From assembly GCA_045636205.1 (NCBI GenBank), contig JAZTXE010000110.1, positions 1 through 29,155 of the forward strand: a stretch of 29,155 nucleotides of DNA, in the 5' to 3' direction. Below the pieces are notes generated by a model, which ran no database searches, was not told the origin of the DNA, and saw only the letters and a list, made by a program, of their open reading frames with translations. Numbering within the stretch: the stretch's first letter is position 1; each line of letters starts with the position of its first letter. This document shows positions 15,785 to 23,265 of this stretch, piece after piece. Made by a program: the position numbers and the translations under genes. This stretch comes from JAZRUF01 sp045636205. Lineage in GTDB: Bacteria > Bacillota > Clostridia > Oscillospirales > JAAYXM01.

Positions 15785-16333
15785 ATGGACTTTTTAGAGC
15801 TTGTAAAGAGGAGAGAAAGCTGCCGTGCTTATCTTGATAAGCCGGTGGAAAAGGATAAATTGGTCAGGTGCTTTGAGGCGGCGCGCATGGCACCTTCTGC
15901 CTGCAACAGTCAGCCGTGGAGATATGTTGCGGCGACGGAGCCTGAGAAGGTAGCTGAGATGATCGGATGCGTGTATGACGGTATACTTCCGATAAATCGT
16001 TTTGCAAAAGACGTGCCGGTGTTTGTTGCGGTTGTTGAGAGTGCAGTGCAGCTTTCCGCAAAGCTTCGTGGCAAGGTTAATGAGCAGAAATATGCACAGA
16101 TGGACTTGGGCCTTTCGGTTGCAAATTTCTGTTTGGCGGCAACCGAGCAGGGACTGGGTACATGCATTATGGGCTGGTTTAAAGAGGATAAGGTTAAAGA
16201 GATTCTGGGGATACCCGATGGGCTTAAGGTAAGACTTGTTTTGGCGGTCGGATACCCTGAGAAAACAGAGCCGCGAGAAAAGAGCCGCCGCGGTCTTGAT
16301 GAGACGGTGAGCTTTGAGAAATATTCCTTTTAA
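15785..16333 (+). CDS. Nitroreductase-family FMN oxidoreductase
   Basis: Predicted cytosolic flavoprotein using NAD(P)H to reduce nitro, quinone or related compounds; 182 aa, at the short end of the family. The N-terminal VKRRESCRAYLDKPVEKD is the typical FMN-phosphate region (R-R-S-x-R-x-Y/F), followed by APSACNSQPWRYV, the usual A-P-S-x-x-N-x-Q-P-W motif. The later LGTCIMGWFKEDKVKEILGIP and VRLVLAVGYPEK segments complete the fold. No promoter is clear: a TTGACA at 15751 lacks a -10 at the right distance. It lies between the mreB/mbl terminator and the ior promoter, so it is probably a single gene. The substrate is unknown. Confidence 0.9.
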   Translation: MDFLELVKRRESCRAYLDKPVEKDKLVRCFEAARMAPSACNSQPWRYVAATEPEKVAEMIGCVYDGILPINRFAKDVPVFVAVVESAVQLSAKLRGKVNEQKYAQMDLGLSVANFCLAATEQGLGTCIMGWFKEDKVKEILGIPDGLKVRLVLAVGYPEKTEPREKSRRGLDETVSFEKYSF

Positions 16334-16382
16334 GGAGTATGTTTGAAAAGGTTGTTTTTTGCGGAAATATACAGAAAAAACA

Positions 16383-16411
16383 TTTACAAATCAGAAGAAA
16401 TGGGTTAATAT
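16383..16411 (+). promoter_or_regulatory. Promoter of the ior gene cluster
   Basis: TTTACA (16383-16388), a 17-base spacer and TAATAT (16406-16411). It gives a leader of about 115 bases before ATG 16533. I recognise no riboswitch or T-box in that leader. Confidence 0.72.
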
Positions 16412-16532
16412 ATTAGATGTAGCAATATGTGTTTTAATACAGAGCTTCAGATGCGGCGCTGTCGGTCTTAAATGAGGACGGATGGCGCGCGCTGTTGATT
16501 TTATATGGAGCGAAAGGAGCAATAAAGCTGAG

Positions 16533-18263
16533 ATGGAAAAGAAAATGATGCTTGGCAATGCCGCGGTTGCCAGAGGTTTATATGAAGCGGGATGCCGCTT
16601 TATTTCCAGTTATCCGGGAACACCGAGTACGGAGATTACCGAGTGTGCAGCGGATTATGAGGAAATGTATGCGGAGTGGGCACCTAATGAGAAGGTGGCT
16701 GTTGAGGCGGCTATAGGTGCGTCTATTGGCGGAGGACGTTCATTTGCTGCTATGAAGCATGTAGGTCTTAATGTGGCGGCAGACCCGCTCTTTACGGCGA
16801 GTTATACAGGAGTAAACGGCGGCGTAGTCATTGCAGTTGCTGATGATATGGGAATGCACTCTTCCCAGAATGAGCAGGACAGCCGTCATTATGCACGTGC
16901 ATCCAAGATGCCGATGCTTGAACCCTCAGACTCTCAGGAATGCAAGGACTTTGCAAAAATTGCATACGAGCTTTCAGAGGAATATGATACACCGGTATAC
17001 CTGCGCCTGTCCACGCGCGTGTCGCATTCGCAGAGTGAGGTATCACTTGAGGCAAGACGTGAGGTTGCGCTCAAACCCTATGAGAAGAATATATCCAAGT
17101 ATGTTATGATGCCTGCAAAGGCAAAGCTGCGCCACGTTGTTGTTGAAGAGCGTGAGCTTAAGCTTCGTGCACTTGCAGAGACCTTTGAACTTAACAAGTT
17201 GGAGATTAACGATACGTCAATCGGAATTATTGCTTCCGGTATTGCATATCAGTATGCGAAGGAAGCTTTCGGAAATAAAGCATCTTATTTAAAGCTCGGA
17301 ATGGTGTATCCGCTTCCGGTAAAGCTTATTGAGGACTTTGCAAGTAAGGTGGACAAGCTTTACGTTATCGAAGAGCTTGATGATATATTTGAAACTCATT
17401 GCAAAAAGCATGGTATAGAAGTTCTTGGAAAAGAGCTGTTCGGAAAAATTGGTGAGTACAGCCCTGAGCTTCTCAGAAATAAAATACTCGGCACTGCAAT
17501 GCCCAAGGGCAATGAGGAGAATACTCCCGTGCGTCCTCCGGTTCTTTGCCCGGGTTGTCCGCATAGAGGCTTGTTCTATGTGTTACATAAGCTCAAACTG
17601 GTGGTCTCAGGAGATATCGGATGCTATACGTTGGGTGCTCAGCCGCCGCTTGAAGCTGTGGATGTTACATTGTGCATGGGCGCTTCAGTGAGCGGTCTGC
17701 ACGGTATGAATATGGTAAACGATACCGAGTTTGCAAAGAAGAGTGTAGCTGTAATCGGTGACTCTACGTTTATGCATTCGGGTATTACCGGTCTTATCAA
17801 TATTGTTTACAATCAGAGTCCGTCAACGGTTATTATCCTTGATAACTCCATAACCGGAATGACCGGACATCAGCAGAATCCAGCTACCGGACTTACTCTT
17901 AAGAATAAGCCGGCACCGAAGCTTGATATTGAAGCGGTATGCCGTGCTGTCGGCGTAGCGCGCGTGCGCGTAGTTGACCCGTATAACATGAAGGAATGTG
18001 AAGCGGTGATAAAAGAAGAACTGAGTGCAGAGGAGCCGTCAGTTGTTATCGCGCGCCGTCCGTGTGCACTCCTTAAGTATGTAAAGCGTGAGGCAGCGTA
18101 TGTCGTAAATGCCGATGCTTGCATAGGATGCAAAGCTTGCCAGCGCGTAGGCTGTCCGGCAATTGCGATGATTGACGGTAAGGCGGTTGTTGATGCATCG
18201 CTGTGCGTCGGTTGCGGATTGTGCGCAGATTTGTGCCCGAAAAACTGTATAGAAAAACAATAA
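16533..18263 (+). CDS. iorA: Indolepyruvate:ferredoxin oxidoreductase, alpha subunit
   Basis: Large TPP- and Fe-S-containing subunit that oxidises arylpyruvates, made by transaminating aromatic amino acids, to aryl-acetyl-CoA and reduced ferredoxin in anaerobes. It has 576 aa. The N-terminal pyrimidine-binding domain contains SSYPGTPSTEITE; the TPP-binding core has GDIGCYTLGAQPPLE followed by CMGASVSGLHG. Two ferredoxin-like clusters lie at the C-terminus, CIGCKACQRVGCP and CVGCGLCADLCP. I use ATG 16533 (MEKKMMLGNAAVARGLYEAG), which matches the family start. An in-frame ATG at 16482 would add 17 unrelated-looking residues; AAAGGAG (16513-16519) precedes ATG 16533 at a rather long distance, so the start is less sure than the function. 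iorB follows 29 bases later. Confidence 0.95.
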   Translation: MEKKMMLGNAAVARGLYEAGCRFISSYPGTPSTEITECAADYEEMYAEWAPNEKVAVEAAIGASIGGGRSFAAMKHVGLNVAADPLFTASYTGVNGGVVIAVADDMGMHSSQNEQDSRHYARASKMPMLEPSDSQECKDFAKIAYELSEEYDTPVYLRLSTRVSHSQSEVSLEARREVALKPYEKNISKYVMMPAKAKLRHVVVEERELKLRALAETFELNKLEINDTSIGIIASGIAYQYAKEAFGNKASYLKLGMVYPLPVKLIEDFASKVDKLYVIEELDDIFETHCKKHGIEVLGKELFGKIGEYSPELLRNKILGTAMPKGNEENTPVRPPVLCPGCPHRGLFYVLHKLKLVVSGDIGCYTLGAQPPLEAVDVTLCMGASVSGLHGMNMVNDTEFAKKSVAVIGDSTFMHSGITGLINIVYNQSPSTVIILDNSITGMTGHQQNPATGLTLKNKPAPKLDIEAVCRAVGVARVRVVDPYNMKECEAVIKEELSAEEPSVVIARRPCALLKYVKREAAYVVNADACIGCKACQRVGCPAIAMIDGKAVVDASLCVGCGLCADLCPKNCIEKQ

Positions 18264-18292
18264 ATAGATTTAGATGAAGTGAGGCGTTACTA

Positions 18293-18871
18293 ATGAGCCA
18301 TAATATTTTGATTGTAGGTGTCGGCGGTCAGGGCTCTTTGCTGGCAAGCCGTATTTTGGGTACACTGTACCGCAACCAGGGTATGGAGGTAAAAGTCAGC
18401 GAGGTGCATGGTATGTCACAGCGCGGAGGAAGCGTTATTACCTATGTTCGCGCAGGCGAGGCTATTGCATCTCCGATTATCCCGGTTGGTGAGGCGGACC
18501 TTATTATTGCATTTGAGCAGCTTGAGGCGCTGCGTTGGGTGCACTATTTAAAACCGGGCGGAGCGGTTGTATATTCAACCCAGGAAATAATGCCGATGCC
18601 GGTAATTACCGGTGCGGTTAAATATCCGGAAGGTATTGCGGAGAAAATAGCAAAGACAGGTGCGAAATCGGTTGCGGTTGATGCACTCTCAATTGCAGTA
18701 GAAGCCGGAAACGTAAAGGCGGCAAACGTTGTTCTTATGGGTGCGGCATCTAAAATTATAGGTTTTTCCGAGGAGGCTTGGCAGCAGGCTCTTATTGAAA
18801 CCGTGCCGCCTAAGTTCTTAGAGCTTAACAAAAAGGCGTTTTTGATGGGCGAGAATGCCAAAGCACAATAA
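18293..18871 (+). CDS. iorB: Indolepyruvate:ferredoxin oxidoreductase, beta subunit
   Basis: Small gamma-type subunit of the 2-oxoacid:ferredoxin oxidoreductase, 192 aa, pairing with IorA. Key features are the N-terminal ILIVGVGGQGSLLASRIL, the following VKVSEVHGMSQRGGSVITYV motif (E-x-H-G-M-A/S-Q-R-G-G) that is diagnostic of IorB, and GEADLIIAFEQLEALRWVHYL. It is co-directional with iorA, 29 bases apart, preceded by a GTGAGG ribosome site. No terminator follows within the 51 bases before the next gene, so read-through into the CofE-like gene is likely. Confidence 0.95.
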   Translation: MSHNILIVGVGGQGSLLASRILGTLYRNQGMEVKVSEVHGMSQRGGSVITYVRAGEAIASPIIPVGEADLIIAFEQLEALRWVHYLKPGGAVVYSTQEIMPMPVITGAVKYPEGIAEKIAKTGAKSVAVDALSIAVEAGNVKAANVVLMGAASKIIGFSEEAWQQALIETVPPKFLELNKKAFLMGENAKAQ

Positions 18872-18909
18872 AACTTTTTAAAGAATTACTTTCAGAAGAT
18901 TTTACTATT

Positions 18910-18914
18910 GGGGG
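18910..18914 (+). promoter_or_regulatory. Ribosome binding site fixing the CofE-like start
   Basis: GGGGG is 8 bases before ATG 18923. It rules out the longer frame from TTG 18908, which begins at this site itself. Confidence 0.65.
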
Positions 18915-18922
18915 TCAAAACA

Positions 18923-19648
18923 ATGGCGGAGTTACAGTCAAACGAAGGAAAGAATCTTATAATTGAAGTGGATGGAAAAAGCTATTTGCGTATGCCTATT
19001 AAGACACATGTCGTAACCGCTGAAGATAAGATTCCGGATGTAGCGGAGAAGTATGCAAAAGAGCACCTGCGGGACGGAGATATTTTGTTTATATCTGAAA
19101 AGTGCGTTGCGTGTTCTCAAAGGCGCGCGGTGCCGCTTAGTGAAATTAAGCCGCGTCCGCTGGCTAAGCTTTTGTGTAAATTTGTTTATAAATCACCTTA
19201 CGGTATCGGTTTGGGAATCCCGGAGACAATGGAGATGGCTTTACGCGAATGCGGAACCGTGCGTATGCTCTTTGCAGCTTTCGTAAGTGCAATCGGCAAG
19301 CTTTTCCGCCGCCGCGGATGGTTTTACAAGGTTGCGGGATACCGTGCGGAATCTATTGACGGACCTACTCCGTATACACTCCCGCCGTACAACAAATGTG
19401 TTGTTCTCGGACCTGAGAATCCGGACAAGGTTGCGCGTGAAGTATCAGAGCGGGTAGGGCAGCGCGTAGCGATTGTTGACGTAAATGACCTTGCAGGTAA
19501 AATCCTCGGTATATCACATGAGGATATGGACAGAGAAAAAATCGCACGTATGCTTAAGGACAATCCGTTGGGTCAAAGCGCTCAGCAGACACCGATGGGT
19601 ATTATCCGTGAGCAGACGGGTGAGGAGGACATTGCGGAAAATGCATAG
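18923..19648 (+). CDS. CofE-like protein (coenzyme F420-0:L-glutamate ligase family)
   Basis: Protein of 241 aa related to the CofE domain (PF01996), which in archaea and actinobacteria adds glutamates to coenzyme F420-0. Recognisable pieces are the early MPIKTHVVTAEDKIPDVAEK, DGDILFISEKCVACSQ, the GIGLGIPETMEMALRECG region, and AGYRAESIDGPTPYTLPPYN. No other F420 genes are here, and clostridia generally lack F420, so a different role is likely, perhaps an amide-bond ligase on another acid. It sits 51 bases downstream of iorB and its last 8 bases overlap the next gene, linking it to both. The odd feature is a hydrophobic insert, MLFAAFVSAIGKLFRRRGWF, that could touch the membrane. Family call confident; function open. 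Confidence 0.78.
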   Translation: MAELQSNEGKNLIIEVDGKSYLRMPIKTHVVTAEDKIPDVAEKYAKEHLRDGDILFISEKCVACSQRRAVPLSEIKPRPLAKLLCKFVYKSPYGIGLGIPETMEMALRECGTVRMLFAAFVSAIGKLFRRRGWFYKVAGYRAESIDGPTPYTLPPYNKCVVLGPENPDKVAREVSERVGQRVAIVDVNDLAGKILGISHEDMDREKIARMLKDNPLGQSAQQTPMGIIREQTGEEDIAENA

Positions 19649-20867
19649 TAATTATGACATTTTGGCTCTGGCTGCACGCGCTGAAGCTGCGTGTAGCCGG
19701 AGCTTCGCGCGTATAGATGAGATAGCGCATAAAAATTCTGTAAAGGTGCTTGATGCGTTTCGGAGAGCACGTGTATCCGAAGCTATGTTTGCAGGAACAA
19801 ACGGCTATGGATATGATGACCAGGGCAGAGATACTCTGGATAAAATTTATGCGGATGTGTTTGGGGCTGAGGATGCGCTGGTGCGCATACAGTTTGTAAA
19901 CGGTACGCATACCATTGCATGCGCTCTCTTTGGCGCACTGCGTCCGGGGGACACTTTGCTTTCGGTTACCGGTGCACCGTATGACACTCTGCAGAGCGTT
20001 ATAGGGATATGCGGCAACTGCTCGGGCTCGCTCAAGGAGTATGGCATCGGGTACAGTGAACTGCCGTTTGATCCGGAAATTCCGGGGATTGAAAAAGCAC
20101 TTGAAGATAAAAGTGTAAAAGCGGTTCTTATCCAACGTTCGCGTGGATATTCAACGCGTGCGGCACTGTCTGTCAAGCAAATAGGCAAGATGATTGAAAA
20201 AATAAAGAGTATAAGACCTGAAGTCTGGGTTATAGTGGATAACTGCTACGGCGAATTTGTAGAAGAGATTGAGCCGACGCAGGTAGGGGCAGACCTTATT
20301 GCAGGCTCTCTTATAAAAAATCCCGGTGGAGGTCTTGCGCCTACGGGCGGATATATCGCTGGAAGGCATGAGTGCGTTGAGGCTGCTGCGGCGAGACTTA
20401 CCTCACCCGGAATAGGACGTGAATGCGGCAGCACAATCGGTGCAAACCGTGCATTGTATCAGGGATTCTTTTTTGCACCGCATGTTGTGGCGCAGGCGCT
20501 TAAAACCGCGGCTTTTTGTGCGGCGGCATTAGGTGAGCTTGGATTTAAGGTGTCGCCACTTGCGGATGATGTACGCCATGATATTATACAGACGATAGAG
20601 CTGGGTGCTCCTGAACGTGTATGCGCTTTCTGTAAGGGAATTCAGGCGGGTGCTCCGGTTGACTCGTTTGTAACTCCCGAGCCTTGGGCGATGCCCGGAT
20701 ATGACTGCGATGTTATTATGGCAGCAGGTGCGTTTGTTCAGGGGGCATCAATTGAGCTTTCTGCTGATGCTCCGATGCGTGAGCCGTACATGGTATATTT
20801 GCAGGGCGGTCTTACTTATGAGAGCGGAAAAGCAGGTGTACTGAGGGCGATTGAAGAAATGCTGTAA
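19641..20867 (+). CDS. PLP-dependent enzyme of the COG4100 / methionine gamma-lyase-like family
   Basis: Fold-type I PLP enzyme of 408 aa, from the family labelled aluminium-resistance or methionine gamma-lyase family protein (PF06838, YnbB-like). Motifs: FAGTNGYGYDDQGRDTLDKI near the N-terminus, IQFVNGTHTIACALFGALRP, the WVIVDNCYGEFVEE strand with the PLP-interacting Asp, and SLIKNPGGG with presumed Schiff-base Lys226. The biological substrate of this family is not settled; a C-S lyase is one option. ATG 19641 overlaps the CofE-like stop by 8 bases, with GAGGAGG at 19622-19628 upstream. The longer open frame to 19485 lies wholly inside the CofE-like gene and is not credible. A terminator follows. 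Confidence 0.87.
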   Translation: MHSNYDILALAARAEAACSRSFARIDEIAHKNSVKVLDAFRRARVSEAMFAGTNGYGYDDQGRDTLDKIYADVFGAEDALVRIQFVNGTHTIACALFGALRPGDTLLSVTGAPYDTLQSVIGICGNCSGSLKEYGIGYSELPFDPEIPGIEKALEDKSVKAVLIQRSRGYSTRAALSVKQIGKMIEKIKSIRPEVWVIVDNCYGEFVEEIEPTQVGADLIAGSLIKNPGGGLAPTGGYIAGRHECVEAAAARLTSPGIGRECGSTIGANRALYQGFFFAPHVVAQALKTAAFCAAALGELGFKVSPLADDVRHDIIQTIELGAPERVCAFCKGIQAGAPVDSFVTPEPWAMPGYDCDVIMAAGAFVQGASIELSADAPMREPYMVYLQGGLTYESGKAGVLRAIEEML

Positions 20868-20875
20868 AAAAATAG

Positions 20876-20915
20876 AGGCGCGCTGTTGCGAAGTAATTTA
20901 CAGCGTGCCTTTTTT
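20876..20915 (+). terminator. Intrinsic terminator ending the ior-CofE-COG4100 cluster
   Basis: AGGCGCGCTGT pairs with ACAGCGTGCCT (one wobble) around a 13-base loop, followed by TTTTT. It starts 9 bases after the COG4100 stop codon. Confidence 0.85.
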
Positions 20916-20935
20916 GAGTTATTTGGTGGTAAAAG

Positions 20936-21550
20936 ATGAAAATTAACTATCAGATTGAGATGGAAAAAATAATTAAAGGGCTTGACTGTCGACCCAAGCT
21001 TATGCTTCACAGCTGCTGCGCACCGTGTAGCAGTGCGGTTATCGAGCGGTTAATGGAGAATTTTGAGCTTGTTATTTATTATTACAATCCAAATATTGAA
21101 CCCGAAGATGAGTATGTAAAACGGCTTGAGGAACAAAATAGGCTGATTTTACAAGCGGATTTTGCGCAAGGTATTAAACTTGTAAATGGTGAGTATGATA
21201 ATGAAGCATTCAGACGTGCAGTGAGGGGTATGGAGGATGCACCGGAGGGTGGCATAAGATGCAGGGAGTGCATACGCATGCGTATGGAAAATACGGCCTT
21301 GAAGGCGATTGAGTCAGGATGCGAGTATTTTACAACTACTTTGTCGGTAAGTCCGCATAAAAATGCCGAATATATTAATCAAATTGGTAGAGAGCTGGAG
21401 GAAAAGCATAAAGTGAAATACCTTTACAGTGATTTTAAGAAAAAAGAGGGGTATAAGAGGTCGATTGCGCTTTCGCAGATGTATGGTCTGTACAGGCAGG
21501 AGTATTGCGGATGTCTGTTTGCAAAGGAAAATACGGAGGAAAAAGATTAA
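20936..21550 (+). CDS. queH: Epoxyqueuosine reductase QueH
   Basis: Catalyses the last step of queuosine formation in tRNA, reducing epoxyqueuosine; the alternative to B12-dependent QueG. It has 204 aa, with the diagnostic DUF208 cysteines: HSCCAPCSS with C27, C28 and C31, then CREC with C109 and C112, and YCGC with C191 and C193. These fit Fe-S cluster and metal ligands of the family. The IRCRECIRMRM and TTLSVSPHKNAEYINQIG segments are also typical. GGTGG lies before the ATG. It overlaps the next gene by one base (TAATG), so the two are coupled. No promoter is clear in the 20 bases after the preceding terminator. Confidence 0.94.
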   Translation: MKINYQIEMEKIIKGLDCRPKLMLHSCCAPCSSAVIERLMENFELVIYYYNPNIEPEDEYVKRLEEQNRLILQADFAQGIKLVNGEYDNEAFRRAVRGMEDAPEGGIRCRECIRMRMENTALKAIESGCEYFTTTLSVSPHKNAEYINQIGRELEEKHKVKYLYSDFKKKEGYKRSIALSQMYGLYRQEYCGCLFAKENTEEKD

Positions 21551-22380
21551 TGGGAAAAATTGAGCTTATAGCGCTGGATTTGGACGGAACATTGCTTATG
21601 CCTGACCACAGTACCGTGTCTCACGGAAACATCAGTGCGATTAAAGCTGCAGCCGCTTCAGGGGTAAAGGTGGTTATTTCAACCGGGCGCACATACGCGG
21701 TGCTCACCGGGATATTAAAGCAGGTTACCTGCGCAACCCATGCGATTATGGCAAACGGCGCAACCGCTATGGATTTAAGAAGTAAAGATATTATTTTTTC
21801 TGACGGAATAAAAGAGGAGATATGGGCTCCGATATATAAAGAACTAATTTATGAGGATGCGCAATTTGAGGTTTACTTCAAGGGGCAGAGCCTTATTGAA
21901 AGGGACAGACTGGAAAATTTTAAAAGTCCGCTGGCTCCCGAGGATTTTGCTATGGATTTGCGCCAGTATATAACGCCTGTGGATGGATTGTTTGAACATT
22001 TATCAGGAAACCGTATAGAGAAATTTCACGTCCTTTGCGTACCTGAGGGTAAGTATGATAGGATGTATGAAAAGTTTTCTTCAAATCCTGATTTAAAAAT
22101 AACATGTTCCATGCCCGGAAATTTTGAGATAAACTCATCGGCGACCAATAAGGGCGTAGGTCTCCGTAAGCTGTGCGAAGCTTTGGGGATAGACAGAGAA
22201 TGCGTTATGGCAATCGGTGATGCGGGAAATGATGTTGAGATGCTAAACTGGGCGGGTTGTTCGGTTGCAATGGAAAATGCGACTGATGAGGCGCGCGCCG
22301 CGGCAAAATACATTACTGCGTCAAATAACGAAGACGGCGTAGCGCGTGCGATAGAAAAATATGTGCTTTCGGGTATGTAA
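21550..22380 (+). CDS. HAD-superfamily Cof-type sugar-phosphate phosphatase
   Basis: Predicted cytosolic phosphatase of the Cof/YidA type, 276 aa. Motif I is ALDLDGTLL, with nucleophile D10 and acid/base D12. Motif II is VISTGRT. Motif III includes the lysine in ATNKGVGLRKLCEALG, and motif IV is GDAGNDVEMLNWAG. The C2B cap lies between motifs II and III. The start at ATG 21550 overlaps the queH stop by one base. An open frame to 21505 would run inside queH and is rejected. Substrates of this class (sugar phosphates, flavin mononucleotide, pyridoxal phosphate) cannot be chosen from sequence. No terminator is seen after it. Confidence 0.92.
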   Translation: MGKIELIALDLDGTLLMPDHSTVSHGNISAIKAAAASGVKVVISTGRTYAVLTGILKQVTCATHAIMANGATAMDLRSKDIIFSDGIKEEIWAPIYKELIYEDAQFEVYFKGQSLIERDRLENFKSPLAPEDFAMDLRQYITPVDGLFEHLSGNRIEKFHVLCVPEGKYDRMYEKFSSNPDLKITCSMPGNFEINSSATNKGVGLRKLCEALGIDRECVMAIGDAGNDVEMLNWAGCSVAMENATDEARAAAKYITASNNEDGVARAIEKYVLSGM

Positions 22381-22396
22381 AAAAATGAATATATCA

Positions 22397-22425
22397 TTGT
22401 AATTTTACCTGAATGTTTATATAAT
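22397..22425 (+). promoter_or_regulatory. Promoter of the acetyltransferase-isomerase-cyclase cassette
   Basis: TTGTAA (22397-22402), a 17-base spacer and a perfect TATAAT (22420-22425). Transcription would begin about 34 bases before ATG 22466. Confidence 0.7.
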
Positions 22426-22465
22426 ATAGTTAGTGAAGAAGGATTTGGAAGCAGGAGGGTGAGGC

Positions 22466-23251
22466 ATGAAGGCAATCGGCAAGGAGCAGATAGTATTCAG
22501 TTTAAAACTTATGGGAATAGTCCCCGGTGATACTTTGTTTGTGCACAGCGCGCTTTCGAGTATGGGAAATGTTGACGGTGGAGCGGATACTGTTATTGAT
22601 GCACTCTTGGAGGCGGTAGGTCAAGACGGTACTGTTGCGGTTTCTACGTTGTCATTCGCCCATCCGTTTTGCGCGGAAAAAACACCTACGGGGGTAGGCG
22701 CAATATCTGAAACGTTCAGGAAAAGACCCGAGGCAAAAAGAAGCTTGTCTCCGATACACTCTATAGCCGCGATAGGTGCGCAGGCTGAATATCTTGTGCG
22801 TGACCATGAAAAGTATTTAAATGCCTGCGGGCTCGGAAGCCCATATATCAAACTCCGTGACATGGATGCTAAAATCCTGCTGCTCGGGGTAGATATGAAC
22901 AGAAATACGACGCTTCATGCGATTGAGGATATTATGGATTCTTGCTATCTTGAGGAAAGAGCCGTGCCGGCACCTACGTACATGAAAGGATACAAGGGTA
23001 AAGAAATAACGCTCGAAAAGTTCCCGCCGGGACATCGTGATTTTCTCAGGTCAACTCCCATATTGCGCAGAGCGGGTGCGTTGACGGACGGATATATAGG
23101 AAATGCCGTGGTTAAGGTTATATCGGTTAAGAAAATGTTTGGCGTACTTACTGAGAAAATAGCCGATGAGCCGCTGTATTTTATGTGTGACAATCCGGCT
23201 TGCGAATACTGCTTTAACGCACACAGACTGCTTGAGCAGGAGAGAGGATAA
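22466..23251 (+). CDS. AAC(3)-fold acyl-CoA N-acyltransferase (YokD/FrbF-like)
   Basis: Acetyl-CoA-dependent N-acyltransferase fold (PF02522), 261 aa. Family segments are LFVHSALSSMGNVDGGADTV near the N-terminus, then AVSTLSFAHPFC, SLSPIHSIAAIGAQAEYL, GSPYIKL and KILLLGVDMNRNTTLHAIED. Many members carry an H-P pair in the third segment; here it reads S-P while the following His is kept. The C-terminus adds a compact C-x4-C-x2-C (CDNPACEYC). Despite the family's name this is unlikely to be an aminoglycoside-resistance gene: it is in a chromosomal cassette with an isomerase-like and a cyclase-like gene, and it resembles the YokD side of the family. AGGAGGGTGAGG precedes the ATG. The real acceptor is unknown. 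Confidence 0.85.
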   Translation: MKAIGKEQIVFSLKLMGIVPGDTLFVHSALSSMGNVDGGADTVIDALLEAVGQDGTVAVSTLSFAHPFCAEKTPTGVGAISETFRKRPEAKRSLSPIHSIAAIGAQAEYLVRDHEKYLNACGLGSPYIKLRDMDAKILLLGVDMNRNTTLHAIEDIMDSCYLEERAVPAPTYMKGYKGKEITLEKFPPGHRDFLRSTPILRRAGALTDGYIGNAVVKVISVKKMFGVLTEKIADEPLYFMCDNPACEYCFNAHRLLEQERG

Positions 23252-23265
23252 GGGGGAAGTGTTTT

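Noticed and set aside
18923..19648. Evidence for coenzyme F420 synthesis
   Set aside because: Only the ligase-family domain is present; no cofC, cofD, cofG or cofH is seen, and homologues of this domain occur in organisms without F420.
22466..23251. Aminoglycoside resistance gene
   Set aside because: The fold is AAC(3)-like, but the gene sits in a chromosomal metabolic-looking cassette with altered family residues and no mobile-element context. I call it only as a fold-level acyltransferase.
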